From contig NZ_NEHO01000010.1 of assembly GCF_002113375.1 (NCBI RefSeq), positions 144,246 to 208,245 on the forward strand: a stretch of DNA of 64,000 nucleotides. The letters are read 5' to 3'. This DNA comes from Pseudomonas sp. R37(2017). Lineage in GTDB: Bacteria > Pseudomonadota > Gammaproteobacteria > Pseudomonadales > Pseudomonadaceae. Position numbers and translations under genes: made by a program. The notes below the pieces were generated by a model. It was not told the DNA's origin and did not search any database. It worked only from the letters and a program-made list of their open reading frames with translations. This document shows, one piece after another, positions 7,448-17,105 of this stretch (positions are counted from its first letter, which is position 1; each line of letters begins with the position of its first letter).

Positions 7448-8470
7448 TCAGTCGAACATGCCGAAGGTCATGTAGCTGAACCACGAGCGGTCGCTGTTGT
7501 TGCCTTCCGCTTCATGATTTTCTTCTTCGACCGCGTCGCTATTGTCGTCTTTAGGCCTGAGCTCGGCCGGGATTGCATCCTTGGCATCCTGGAACTGCTT
7601 CTGTACGTCCTGGTTGGCGCGGGTTTCGCCCGGTGGCAGTGGCGGACGGGACTCGATCAGGCCCAGGGTTGCCTTGCTCAGCCACGAACGGTTGTCGGCT
7701 TCGGCCACGGTCGGTACGAACTGACCGTCCACCAGCGTCGGGTGGTTCGGGTAGTTGAGCTTCAGGGTTTCCAGGCTGGTGGCCGCCAGTTCATCCAGGT
7801 GCAGGCGCTGGTAGGCCTCGGTCATCACCGCCAGGCCGTCGCCGACCGAAGGGGTTTCCTGGAAGTTTTCCACAACGTAACGACCACGGTTCGCGGCGGC
7901 GACATAGGCCTGACGGGTCAGGTAGTAGTCGGCCACGTGAATTTCGTAGGCTGCCAGCAGGTTGCGCAGGTAAATCATGCGCTGCTTGGCGTCTGGCGCA
8001 TAGCGGCTGTTCGGGAAACGGCTGGTCAGTTGGGCGAACTCGTTATAGGAGTCGCGGGCGGCGCCCGGGTCGCGCTTGGTCATGTCCAGCGGCAGGAATC
8101 GCGCCAGCAGGCCGACGTCCTGGTCGAAAGAAGTCAGGCCCTTGAGGTAGTAGGCGTAATCGACGTTCGGATGTTGCGGGTGCAGGCGAATGAAGCGCTC
8201 CGCTGCGGATTTGGCGGCTTCTGGCTCGGTGTTCTTGTAGTTGGCGTAGATGAGCTCGAGTTGTGCCTGGTCGGCATACCGACCGAACGGATAACGCGAT
8301 TCCAGAGCCTTCAGCTTGGCGATGGCGCTGGTGTAGCTGCTGTTGTCCAAGTCATTTTGAGCCTGTTGGTACAACTCGACTTCACTGAGGTTTTCGTCTA
8401 CGACTTCCTTCGATGAGCAAGCAGCGGTCAATGCGAGGATGGCGATCAGCAGCAGGTGTTTCACTTGCAT
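7448..8470 (-). CDS. bamD: Outer membrane assembly lipoprotein BamD
   Basis: BamD (ComL) is the essential lipoprotein of the beta-barrel assembly complex on the periplasmic face of the outer membrane. The 340-residue protein starts MQVKHLLLIAILALTAACSSKE, a lipoprotein signal with the lipidated Cys in TAAC. The tetratricopeptide-rich body is clear from ELYQQAQNDLDNSSYTSAI, LESRYPFGRYADQAQ and YYLTRQAYVAAANR. The C-terminal region carries a Pseudomonas-type acidic extension (DDNSDAVEEENHEAEG). The start at 8470 was chosen because it begins the signal peptide; the longer frame has no leader. It is divergent from rluD, as is common in gammaproteobacteria. Confidence 0.95.
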   Translation of the reverse strand: MQVKHLLLIAILALTAACSSKEVVDENLSEVELYQQAQNDLDNSSYTSAIAKLKALESRYPFGRYADQAQLELIYANYKNTEPEAAKSAAERFIRLHPQHPNVDYAYYLKGLTSFDQDVGLLARFLPLDMTKRDPGAARDSYNEFAQLTSRFPNSRYAPDAKQRMIYLRNLLAAYEIHVADYYLTRQAYVAAANRGRYVVENFQETPSVGDGLAVMTEAYQRLHLDELAATSLETLKLNYPNHPTLVDGQFVPTVAEADNRSWLSKATLGLIESRPPLPPGETRANQDVQKQFQDAKDAIPAELRPKDDNSDAVEEENHEAEGNNSDRSWFSYMTFGMFD

Positions 8471-8621
8471 GGCGGCTTGCGTCCCTATGACGGCCGCTGT
8501 CTTGGGCGTGGCCGTCCTGTTATGATGAGCGCCCCGTTGAATAGCCTCGGGGCAAAAGACGCCGTATTTAACCACAAGCGCGCAGCCGAAACCAAAGGCT
8601 GTGCCGACGCCTAGTCTGAGC

Positions 8622-9584
8622 ATGTCCGATAAAATTGAACTCCGCGCAGAGGTGCCGTCCGAATTGGGCGGCCAACGCCTCGATCAAGTCGCCGCACAAT
8701 TATTCGCCGAGCACTCGCGCTCGCGCCTTTCCGCCTGGATCAAAGAAGGCCGCCTGACTGTGGATGGTGCGGTCATCCGACCGCGCGACATCGTTCACGG
8801 CGGCTCCATTCTCGAACTGACTGCCGAGCAGGAAGCCCAGGGTGAGTGGGTCGCCCAGGACATCGAGCTGGACATCGTCTACGAAGATGACGACATCCTG
8901 GTGATCAACAAGCCTGCGGGCCTGGTGGTGCACCCGGCTGCAGGCCATGCCGACGGTACCTTGCTCAACGCCTTGCTGCACCATGTGCCGGACATCATCA
9001 ATGTGCCCCGCGCCGGTATCGTGCATCGTCTGGACAAGGACACCACCGGTCTGATGGTGGTGGCCAAGACCATTCAGGCGCAGACAAAGCTCGTCGCCCA
9101 ATTGCAGAGCCGCAGTGTCAGTCGTATCTACGAATGCATCGTGATCGGTGTGGTGACTGCCGGCGGCAAGATCAACGCGCCGATCGGCCGTCATGGCCAG
9201 CAGCGCCAGCGCATGGCCGTGATGGAGGGTGGCAAGCCGGCCGTCAGCCATTACCGCGTGCTCGAACGCTTCCGCTCCCACACTCACGTGCGGGTGAAGC
9301 TGGAAACCGGCCGTACCCACCAGATTCGCGTACACATGGCGCACATCAACTACCCGTTGGTCGGGGATCCCGCCTACGGCGGCCGCTTCCGTATCCCTCC
9401 GGCCGCGAACCCAACCATGGTCGAATCCCTGAAAAACTTCCCGCGTCAGGCGCTGCATGCGCGTTTCCTGGAACTGGATCATCCGACCACCGGCAAGCGC
9501 ATGAGCTGGGAATCACCGTTGCCGGAAGATTTCGTCTGGCTGCTGACCCTGCTCAAGCAAGACCGCGAGGCGTTCATCGGATGA
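8622..9584 (+). CDS. rluD: 23S rRNA pseudouridine synthase RluD
   Basis: RluD makes pseudouridines 1911, 1915 and 1917 in helix 69 of 23S rRNA. The 320-residue protein has an N-terminal S4 RNA-binding domain (GQRLDQVAAQLFAEHSRSRL) and an RsuA/RluA catalytic domain with the signature GIVHRLDKDTTGLMVVAKT, where the Asp is catalytic. The TRTHQIRVHMAH segment is also conserved. The start at 8622 gives MSDKIELRAEVP, as in other pseudomonads. The stop overlaps the pgeF start (ATGA), so the two are coupled. Confidence 0.95.
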   Translation: MSDKIELRAEVPSELGGQRLDQVAAQLFAEHSRSRLSAWIKEGRLTVDGAVIRPRDIVHGGSILELTAEQEAQGEWVAQDIELDIVYEDDDILVINKPAGLVVHPAAGHADGTLLNALLHHVPDIINVPRAGIVHRLDKDTTGLMVVAKTIQAQTKLVAQLQSRSVSRIYECIVIGVVTAGGKINAPIGRHGQQRQRMAVMEGGKPAVSHYRVLERFRSHTHVRVKLETGRTHQIRVHMAHINYPLVGDPAYGGRFRIPPAANPTMVESLKNFPRQALHARFLELDHPTTGKRMSWESPLPEDFVWLLTLLKQDREAFIG

Positions 9585-10306
9585 GTGACTGGCTGATTCC
9601 TGACTGGCCCGCGCCGGCCGGGGTCAAGGCCTGCGTCACCACCCGTGCGGGCGGCGTCAGTGTGGCGCCGTTCGACAGCCTCAACCTCGGCGATCACGTC
9701 GACGACAGCCCTGAAGCTGTTACCGAGAATCGCCGTCGTCTTACCGAACACTTCTCCATTCAACCGGCCTGGCTGCAGCAAGTCCACGGCATCGTCGTGG
9801 CCCATGCCGATCCGGATCAGGTGGTGACTGCCGACGCCAGTTGGACATCGACACCCGGTATCGCCTGCGCGGCGATGACGGCCGATTGCTTGCCAGCGTT
9901 GTTTTGTGATCGTGCCGGCACTCGTGTCGCAGCGGCCCATGCCGGTTGGCGCGGATTGGCGGCGGGCGTGCTGGAAGCCACCCTCGACAGTCTGGCGGTA
10001 CCACCTGCCGACGTATTGGTCTGGCTTGGCCCGGCCATCGGCCCGCAGGCCTTTGAGGTCGGCCCGGAAGTGCGCGAAACCTTCGTGCAGCAGTTGCCGC
10101 AAGCGGCAGAGGCGTTTGAGCCGAGTCAAAACCCCGGCAAGTTCATGGCCGACATCTATATGCTGGCCCGCTTGCGTCTGGCGGCTCGTGGTGTAACGGC
10201 TGTCTATGGTGGTGGTTTCTGCACCGTAACCGACCCTCGCTTCTTTTCCTATCGCCGAGCGTCCCGCACCGGCCGATTCGCCTCCTTGATCTGGCTCGAC
10301 CGCTAG
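9581..10306 (+). CDS. pgeF: Peptidoglycan editing factor PgeF (YfiH, multicopper polyphenol oxidase fold)
   Basis: The 241-residue protein belongs to the YfiH/DUF152 family. PgeF removes wrongly incorporated L-Ser from UDP-MurNAc precursors. Family motifs present are the QQVHG stretch, MTADCLPALFCD with its Cys, AAHAGWRGLAAGV with its His, and the C-terminal GGFCTVTDPRFFSYRR. The start at 9581 overlaps the rluD stop. The rluD-yfiH-clpB order is conserved in E. coli and Pseudomonas. Confidence 0.92.
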   Translation: MSDWLIPDWPAPAGVKACVTTRAGGVSVAPFDSLNLGDHVDDSPEAVTENRRRLTEHFSIQPAWLQQVHGIVVAHADPDQVVTADASWTSTPGIACAAMTADCLPALFCDRAGTRVAAAHAGWRGLAAGVLEATLDSLAVPPADVLVWLGPAIGPQAFEVGPEVRETFVQQLPQAAEAFEPSQNPGKFMADIYMLARLRLAARGVTAVYGGGFCTVTDPRFFSYRRASRTGRFASLIWLDR

Positions 10307-10336
10307 ACTTCCCTGACCTGCATCAACGTCACGACG

Positions 10337-10364
10337 CTTGAATCTTCCAGAATCGGCCACATCT
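10337..10364 (+). promoter_or_regulatory. Probable sigma-32 heat-shock promoter of clpB
   Basis: CTTGAA (10337-10342) and CCACATCT (10357-10364) are 14 bp apart, close to the sigma-32 consensus CTTGAA-N13/14-CCCCATNT, with one mismatch in the -10 element. It lies about 70 bp upstream of clpB, a classic heat-shock gene. Confidence 0.6.
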
Positions 10365-10435
10365 ATTGTGGTATCTGGCAGGTTTCTTCATTCAGGATGT
10401 TTATAGGTCCGGCCTGCTCAAAAGGAGGGTGACCC

Positions 10436-13000
<2,565 letters not shown>

Positions 13001-13024
13001 TCCTTGGCGGCAGGAAAATTGAAG

Positions 13025-13052
13025 AGGCCTTGCATTGCGAGGCCTTTTTTTT
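13025..13052 (+). terminator. Rho-independent terminator of clpB
   Basis: A 9-bp stem AGGCCTTGC/GCGAGGCCT with an ATT loop is followed by seven or more T. It begins 25 bp after the clpB stop. Confidence 0.85.
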
Positions 13053-13184
13053 GTCAGGCTGTTGATCTTAAAGGAAAAGGCTTGTAAAGTGCGCCCCGCA
13101 GTCAGTCACCCGCCAGGGTTTCAGCCTTCCGGGCAGGAATCCAAAATAAGTTGCAAATCATTAACTTGAAAGCAAATTAGGGGG

Positions 13185-13212
13185 TTGACAGAGGTGCTGA
13201 AGATTGTAGAAT
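13185..13212 (+). promoter_or_regulatory. Promoter of the tRNA cluster
   Basis: A perfect -35 TTGACA (13185-13190) and a -10 TAGAAT (13207-13212) are 16 bp apart. A GC-rich discriminator (AGCGCGCC) follows, typical of stringently controlled stable-RNA promoters. The 13001-13300 gap otherwise holds only the clpB terminator. Confidence 0.8.
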
Positions 13213-13300
13213 AGCGCGCCTCAGACACACGAACGCAGCGATGCGAGCGGGTCGAAGAGAACGCAGTAAAGCTACAAAGTTGTAAATTGAAATGTGTAGT

Positions 13301-13376
13301 TCCGTGATAGCTCAGTCGGTAGAGCAAATGACTGTTAATCATTGGGTCCCAGGTTCGAGTCCTGGTCACGGAGCCA
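13301..13376 (+). tRNA. tRNA-Asn (GTT)
   Basis: A 76-nt cloverleaf with acceptor TCCGTGA/TCACGGA, anticodon GTT in the loop CTGTTAA, the GGTTCGAGTCC T-arm and an encoded CCA end. It is first in the cluster. Confidence 0.97.
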
Positions 13377-13385
13377 ATTTCAAGC

Positions 13386-13462
13386 CGGGGTATAGCGCAG
13401 TCCGGTAGCGCGCCTGCTTTGGGAGCAGGATGTCAGGAGTTCGAATCCCCTTACCCCGACCA
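13386..13462 (+). tRNA. tRNA-Pro (TGG), copy 1
   Basis: A 77-nt cloverleaf with acceptor CGGGGTA/TACCCCG, anticodon TGG in the loop TTTGGGA and an encoded CCA. It is identical to the copy at 13639-13715. Confidence 0.97.
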
Positions 13463-13467
13463 TTTTT

Positions 13468-13543
13468 GGGTCGTTAGCTCAGTTGGTAGAGCAGTTGGCT
13501 TTTAACCAATTGGTCGCAGGTTCGAATCCTGCACGACCCACCA
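13468..13543 (+). tRNA. tRNA-Lys (TTT)
   Basis: A 76-nt cloverleaf with acceptor GGGTCGT/ACGACCC, anticodon TTT in the loop CTTTTAA and an encoded CCA. Confidence 0.97.
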
Positions 13544-13608
13544 TTTTTGAAACCAGGTAACACTGGGATCGAATCTTAAGATCAGACGCCAAAAGCTCTG
13601 TTCGCAGA

Positions 13609-13636
13609 AGGCGCCTTTCGAAGGTGCCTTTTTTTT
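13609..13636 (+). terminator. Terminator between tRNA-Lys and the second tRNA-Pro
   Basis: A 9-bp stem AGGCGCCTT/AAGGTGCCT (one G-U pair) with a TCG loop and eight T. The second tRNA-Pro begins only 3 bp after it, so that copy depends on read-through or its own signals. Confidence 0.8.
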
Positions 13637-13638
13637 AC

Positions 13639-13715
13639 CGGGGTATAGCGCAGTCCGGTAGCGCGCCTGCTTTGGGAGCAGGATGTCAGGAGTTCGAATC
13701 CCCTTACCCCGACCA
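13639..13715 (+). tRNA. tRNA-Pro (TGG), copy 2
   Basis: The 77 nt are identical to the first tRNA-Pro, including CCA. It lies downstream of a terminator and no clear promoter separates it from that terminator. A recent duplication or gene conversion is likely. Confidence 0.96.
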
Positions 13716-13722
13716 TATTAAA

Positions 13723-13756
13723 AATCCTCGTATCGAAAGATACGGGGATTTTTTTT
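13723..13756 (+). terminator. Terminator of the tRNA cluster
   Basis: A 12-bp stem AATCCTCGTATC/GATACGGGGATT (one G-U pair) with a GAAA tetraloop and a run of T. Confidence 0.9.
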
Positions 13757-13782
13757 GCCCATGAGAAACTCCGCAAAGCCAC

Positions 13783-13868
13783 TGTGCGAGCCTGCTCGCG
13801 AAAGCGTCATTACAGTCGACATCATCGTCATCTGAAAGACAGCTATCGCGAGCAGGCTCGCTCCCACA
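13783..13868. repeat. REP-type palindrome pair
   Basis: Two inverted REP units, GCGAGCCTGCTCGCGA and TCGCGAGCAGGCTCGC, flank about 45 bp. The same GAGC/GCTC core recurs at several intergenic sites in this window. It lies between the tRNA cluster and ndh and could stabilise the 3' end of the ndh message. Confidence 0.85.
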
Positions 13869-13880
13869 TCAGGTTTTACA

Positions 13881-15179
13881 TCAGTGAAGCTTGAGGCGTG
13901 GCTCGGTGCCTCGTCCGATCTTGCTGCCCAGCATCAGCATCGCCGTGCGGAACGGCCCATACAGCGCCATTTGGTGCATGCGGTATAGCGATATGTAGAA
14001 CATCCGCGCCAGCCAGCCCTCGAGCATCACACTGCCGGTGAGGTTGCCCATCAAGTTACCCACAGCCGAAAAACGCGACAGCGAGATCAGCGAGCCGTAG
14101 TCGGTGTACTTGTACTCCGGTAGTGCCTTGCCTTCGATGCGCAGTTTCAGCGATTTGGCCAGCAACGAAGCCTGTTGGTGAGCGGCCTGGGCACGTGGCG
14201 GTACATTGCGGTCGCTGCCAGGTTGCGGGCAGGCGGCGCAGTCGCCGAACGCAAAGATGTTTTCGTCACGGGTGGTTTGCAGGGTCGGCAGCACTTGCAA
14301 CTGATTGATGCGATTGGTTTCCAGGCCATCGATGTCCTTGAGGAAGCCCGGTGCGCGAATACCGGCGGCCCATACCTTCAGGCTGGCGTTGATCACTTTG
14401 CCGTCGGCGGTAATCAAGGCGTCAGCCGTCACTTCGCTGACGGCGGCATTGGTCATGACGTTGACCCCGAGTTTCTCCAGGGTTTTATGCACAGGCCCGC
14501 CAATCCGCTCCGGCAGCGCCGGCAGGACTCGTGGCCCGGCTTCGATCAGGGTGATGTGCATGTTTTCCGGTTTGATCCGGTCCAGGCCGTAGGCTGCCAA
14601 TTCATGGGCGGCATTGTGCAGCTCGGCGGCCAGTTCGACCCCGGTGGCACCGGCGCCGACGATGGCGACGCTGATTTGTTCGACGGCGTCGGCCTGGCCG
14701 GCGTGAGCGCGCAAATAGTGATTGAGCAGTTGCTGGTGGAAGCGCTCGGCCTGTTTGCGCGTGTCGAGGAACAGGCAGTGCTGCGCCGCGCCCTGGGTGC
14801 CGAAATCGTTGGTGGTGCTGCCGACGGAGATCACCAGCGAGTCGTAAGGCACTTCGCGGGCCGGCACCAACTCCAGACCGGCTTCGTCATAGGTGGCGGC
14901 CAGCTGGATTCTTTTCTTCGCGCGATCGAGCCCGCTCATGCGCCCCAGCTGAAACTCGAAGTGGTTCCATTTGGCCTGGGCAACATAGTTCAGTTCATCT
15001 TCGGAAGAGTTCAGGGAGCCGGCCGCCACTTCGTGCAACAACGGTTTCCAGATGTGGGTCAGGTTCGCGTCGACCAGCATCACACTGGCCGTGCCGCGCT
15101 TGCCCAGAGTCTTACCCAGACGGGTAGCCAACTCCAGACCGCCGGCGCCGCCGCCAACGATGACAATACGATGAGTCAT
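13881..15179 (-). CDS. ndh: Type II NADH:quinone oxidoreductase
   Basis: Ndh passes electrons from NADH to quinone at the inner face of the membrane without pumping protons. The 432-residue protein starts MTHRIVIVGGGAGGLELATRLG, the FAD Rossmann motif. It has a second nucleotide motif, VAIVGAGATGVELAAEL, for NADH, a conserved KVWAAGIRAP, and IFAFGDCAACPQP near the flavin. The C-terminal amphipathic tail (GWLARMFYISLYRMHQMALYGP) is the membrane anchor of this family. The start at 15179 removes five residues from the longest frame and matches the usual N-terminus. Confidence 0.95.
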   Translation of the reverse strand: MTHRIVIVGGGAGGLELATRLGKTLGKRGTASVMLVDANLTHIWKPLLHEVAAGSLNSSEDELNYVAQAKWNHFEFQLGRMSGLDRAKKRIQLAATYDEAGLELVPAREVPYDSLVISVGSTTNDFGTQGAAQHCLFLDTRKQAERFHQQLLNHYLRAHAGQADAVEQISVAIVGAGATGVELAAELHNAAHELAAYGLDRIKPENMHITLIEAGPRVLPALPERIGGPVHKTLEKLGVNVMTNAAVSEVTADALITADGKVINASLKVWAAGIRAPGFLKDIDGLETNRINQLQVLPTLQTTRDENIFAFGDCAACPQPGSDRNVPPRAQAAHQQASLLAKSLKLRIEGKALPEYKYTDYGSLISLSRFSAVGNLMGNLTGSVMLEGWLARMFYISLYRMHQMALYGPFRTAMLMLGSKIGRGTEPRLKLH

Positions 15180-15234
15180 GGGGATATCTCGCAAGGCTAA
15201 AAGAAATCGTTGTCTTCGTTACCCAAGCGAGCAT

Positions 15235-15502
15235 GAGGGTCTGTTGACGTTTGATGACGACCGCGACGGATGCCCACGTGGTGCAGGGCAAGGCGCGAGG
15301 AACGTGATTTGGTTGTTCCAAATGAGTTCCGAGCAACGCTGCCCTGCGCCACGTGGGCGTCCGTCCCTTCGGGTTGCGCTCCAACGAGCGCGAGGCTGCG
15401 TTGCGGGATTTGCCAAGGGAACAACCATTGGCGGCATCCCGCGCCTTGCCTCGCACTCGTTGGAACGCAACGCGGTTCGTCATCAAACGTCAACAGACCC
15501 TC
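15235..15502. repeat. 268-bp fold-back element with perfect 26-bp inverted ends
   Basis: The ends 15235-15260 and 15477-15502 are perfect inverted repeats of 26 bp. Inside lie two further long hairpins. The first pairs 15265-15290 with 15340-15365 (24 of 26 positions, the rest G-U) and continues inward to ATTTGG/CCAAAT around 15313-15317. The second pairs about 15373-15407 with 15437-15471. The whole can fold as an outer stem with two arms. No gene fits: overlapping frames exist in all directions as expected of palindromes. No target duplication is obvious. It resembles a MITE-like or other structured mobile repeat. It fills the gap between ndh and the DUF3094 gene. Confidence 0.85.
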
Positions 15503-15508
15503 GGCAGC

Positions 15509-15682
15509 TCATAGCGTCAGGTAACTGATAAGTCGGCTCAACAGGCCCAGACCAATGGTCACTGCCAATACCAGTACAAGGAGCATCCACGGCCGGAAAG
15601 GCCGGCGCTCGACTTGGTGCTGGGACAACTGCAGGTACTCTTCGACATGCTTCTGGTCGTCGGGGTTCAGGCGGCTGGTCAT
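15509..15682 (-). CDS. DUF3094 small inner-membrane protein
   Basis: This 57-residue protein starts MTSRLNPDDQKHVEEYLQLS and then has RRPFRPWMLLVLVLAVTIGLGLLSRLISYLTL, one membrane segment at the C-terminus. I recognise it as DUF3094, a conserved short Pseudomonas protein of unknown function. A longer overlapping frame on the same strand (15483-15758) is a shadow. The fold-back element ends 7 bp past its stop codon. Confidence 0.8.
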   Translation of the reverse strand: MTSRLNPDDQKHVEEYLQLSQHQVERRPFRPWMLLVLVLAVTIGLGLLSRLISYLTL

Positions 15683-15735
15683 ATCGGGCCTCGTCAGGGG
15701 TAGACGTTGCTGAATGTGTAGAAGCTACAGTGTTT

Positions 15736-16263
15736 TTACCCAGGGTTGAACGCAGCATAGCCGCTGTCCGGAACAGGTTCGACGCTCACGATATCGTCCA
15801 GGCGAATGATTCCACTTTGTAACACCCGGGCAGTGATTCCGCCATGTCCGCGCACGGCCTGAAAGGTACCGATGCCCAGGTTGCTTTCCAGGCGCGCACA
15901 GGGCTGGCACCAGCCGGTAGTTTCGAACGTTGCCTGGCCGATCCGGAAGCGGCGGCCCTTGAGGCTGAACAGATTGATGCCACTGATAACGAGATTGCGC
16001 CGCAGATCTTCAGGCCGGACCGGGTGATCCTGCGCTCGCCCCATCAGTGCGCTGATCACGGCCAAATGCTCCCACTGGATCAGCGTTACCTGCCGCGCAT
16101 TGCGCACGCCGGGGCGGGCGTGGTCGCCGGTCAGGCCGGCCTCCAGGCGCGCTTCCACGGCATCGAGTTCAAGCATTTGCGAACGTGATTGCGGGCGCAC
16201 GCCGATCCAGCGTACACGACCTTGCTGCGGCACCTCGGCGATCAGCTGTTGCAGCGGGCTCAC
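15736..16263 (-). CDS. MOSC domain-containing protein
   Basis: The 175-residue protein is a stand-alone MOSC domain, the fold at the C-terminus of Moco sulfurases and in YiiM-type N-hydroxylated base reductases. The TGWCQPCARLE stretch holds the conserved Cys region, with TGDHARPG and LRRNLVISGINL also typical. It starts with GTG, and the GTGA overlaps the stop of the DUF1780 gene, so the two are translationally coupled. Substrate unknown. Confidence 0.85.
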   Translation of the reverse strand: MSPLQQLIAEVPQQGRVRWIGVRPQSRSQMLELDAVEARLEAGLTGDHARPGVRNARQVTLIQWEHLAVISALMGRAQDHPVRPEDLRRNLVISGINLFSLKGRRFRIGQATFETTGWCQPCARLESNLGIGTFQAVRGHGGITARVLQSGIIRLDDIVSVEPVPDSGYAAFNPG

Positions 16264-16886
16264 AGACTGATCCCGACGTCGAACACAATGCTGCGCCCCA
16301 GGTTGCTGCGCAAAAAGTCCGGTGCATCCGGGTGTGCGAACAGCACGCGGGCGAAAGTCGGCCCCACCAATGACAGCGAGCGCCAGCCCTGACGCAGGTA
16401 TTCGGTCGGTGGCGGGAAATGGCTGTTGAGGTCCAGCACTTCGCGTTTGAGGCTGGCAAAGGCAATGATGTCCAACTCACCCAGATCCATGCCGCGTTCT
16501 TTGTAGTTGTGCGCTTTTTTGCGCAAGGTCGGCGCCAATCGCAGCAAAAATTCGTTGGCTGGAATGCGCCGGGGCTTGGCCTCGCGGCGCACCAGTTGGC
16601 TGAGGGAAAACGCGCTGCGACGGCGTTGCAGTTCGTCGCGCCATTCGTCGTTGAGGCGCCGGCCCTCGTCGAGCACGAAGAACACCTCGAAACTGGCATC
16701 GCGAAACAACACATCCGGCGGCTCCCCGGCGGGGGCGAACTCATCGGCACGATAGGGAATGTTCAAGCCTTGCAGCAGGCGCTGGCAGACCCAACGCTCC
16801 CGCTCCCATTTGCGGGCATTGGACAGGAAGGCGTTGGCCTGCTCGGCCGCGATGGTCAGCAGGCGTAAGTAATCTGAGTCATCCAT
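16260..16886 (-). CDS. DUF1780 protein
   Basis: The 208-residue product starts MDDSDYLRLLTIAAEQANAF and continues with SNARKWERERWVCQRLLQ. It contains SFEVFFVLDEGRRLNDEWRDE and a C-terminal ARVLFAHPDAPDFLRSNLG region. I recognise it as DUF1780, a Pseudomonas-enriched family without known function. The longer frame upstream of 16886 has no support. It is the first gene of a pair with the MOSC protein, which suggests a shared process, but nothing in the sequence identifies it. Confidence 0.75.
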   Translation of the reverse strand: MDDSDYLRLLTIAAEQANAFLSNARKWERERWVCQRLLQGLNIPYRADEFAPAGEPPDVLFRDASFEVFFVLDEGRRLNDEWRDELQRRRSAFSLSQLVRREAKPRRIPANEFLLRLAPTLRKKAHNYKERGMDLGELDIIAFASLKREVLDLNSHFPPPTEYLRQGWRSLSLVGPTFARVLFAHPDAPDFLRSNLGRSIVFDVGISL

Positions 16887-17105
16887 AGGCCCAAGCTTAG
16901 CGTTCAAACGTGATCGCAAAGAAGACAATTTGTCTCCGAGGCTCGATGCCTCCCGTTCCCATGCCCGTTTCAGGGCTCTGCACAAAATGGATAGTGGTCT
17001 GCGCGCACTGGCTATTGCCTCGTATCGGGCGTCTCTACCCTCGGCTGTACGGACGTAAGCCGTGTTACCGACGCTCTAAAAAAACAACAACAAGAGAAAT
17101 ACGCC

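Noticed and set aside
15178..15528. Several overlapping open frames on both strands in the fold-back element
   Set aside because: Palindromic DNA makes mirrored open frames; none has a ribosome site or known domain.
15483..15758. A 91-codon frame overlapping the DUF3094 gene
   Set aside because: A different frame on the same strand with no features; the 57-residue DUF3094 reading is recognisable.
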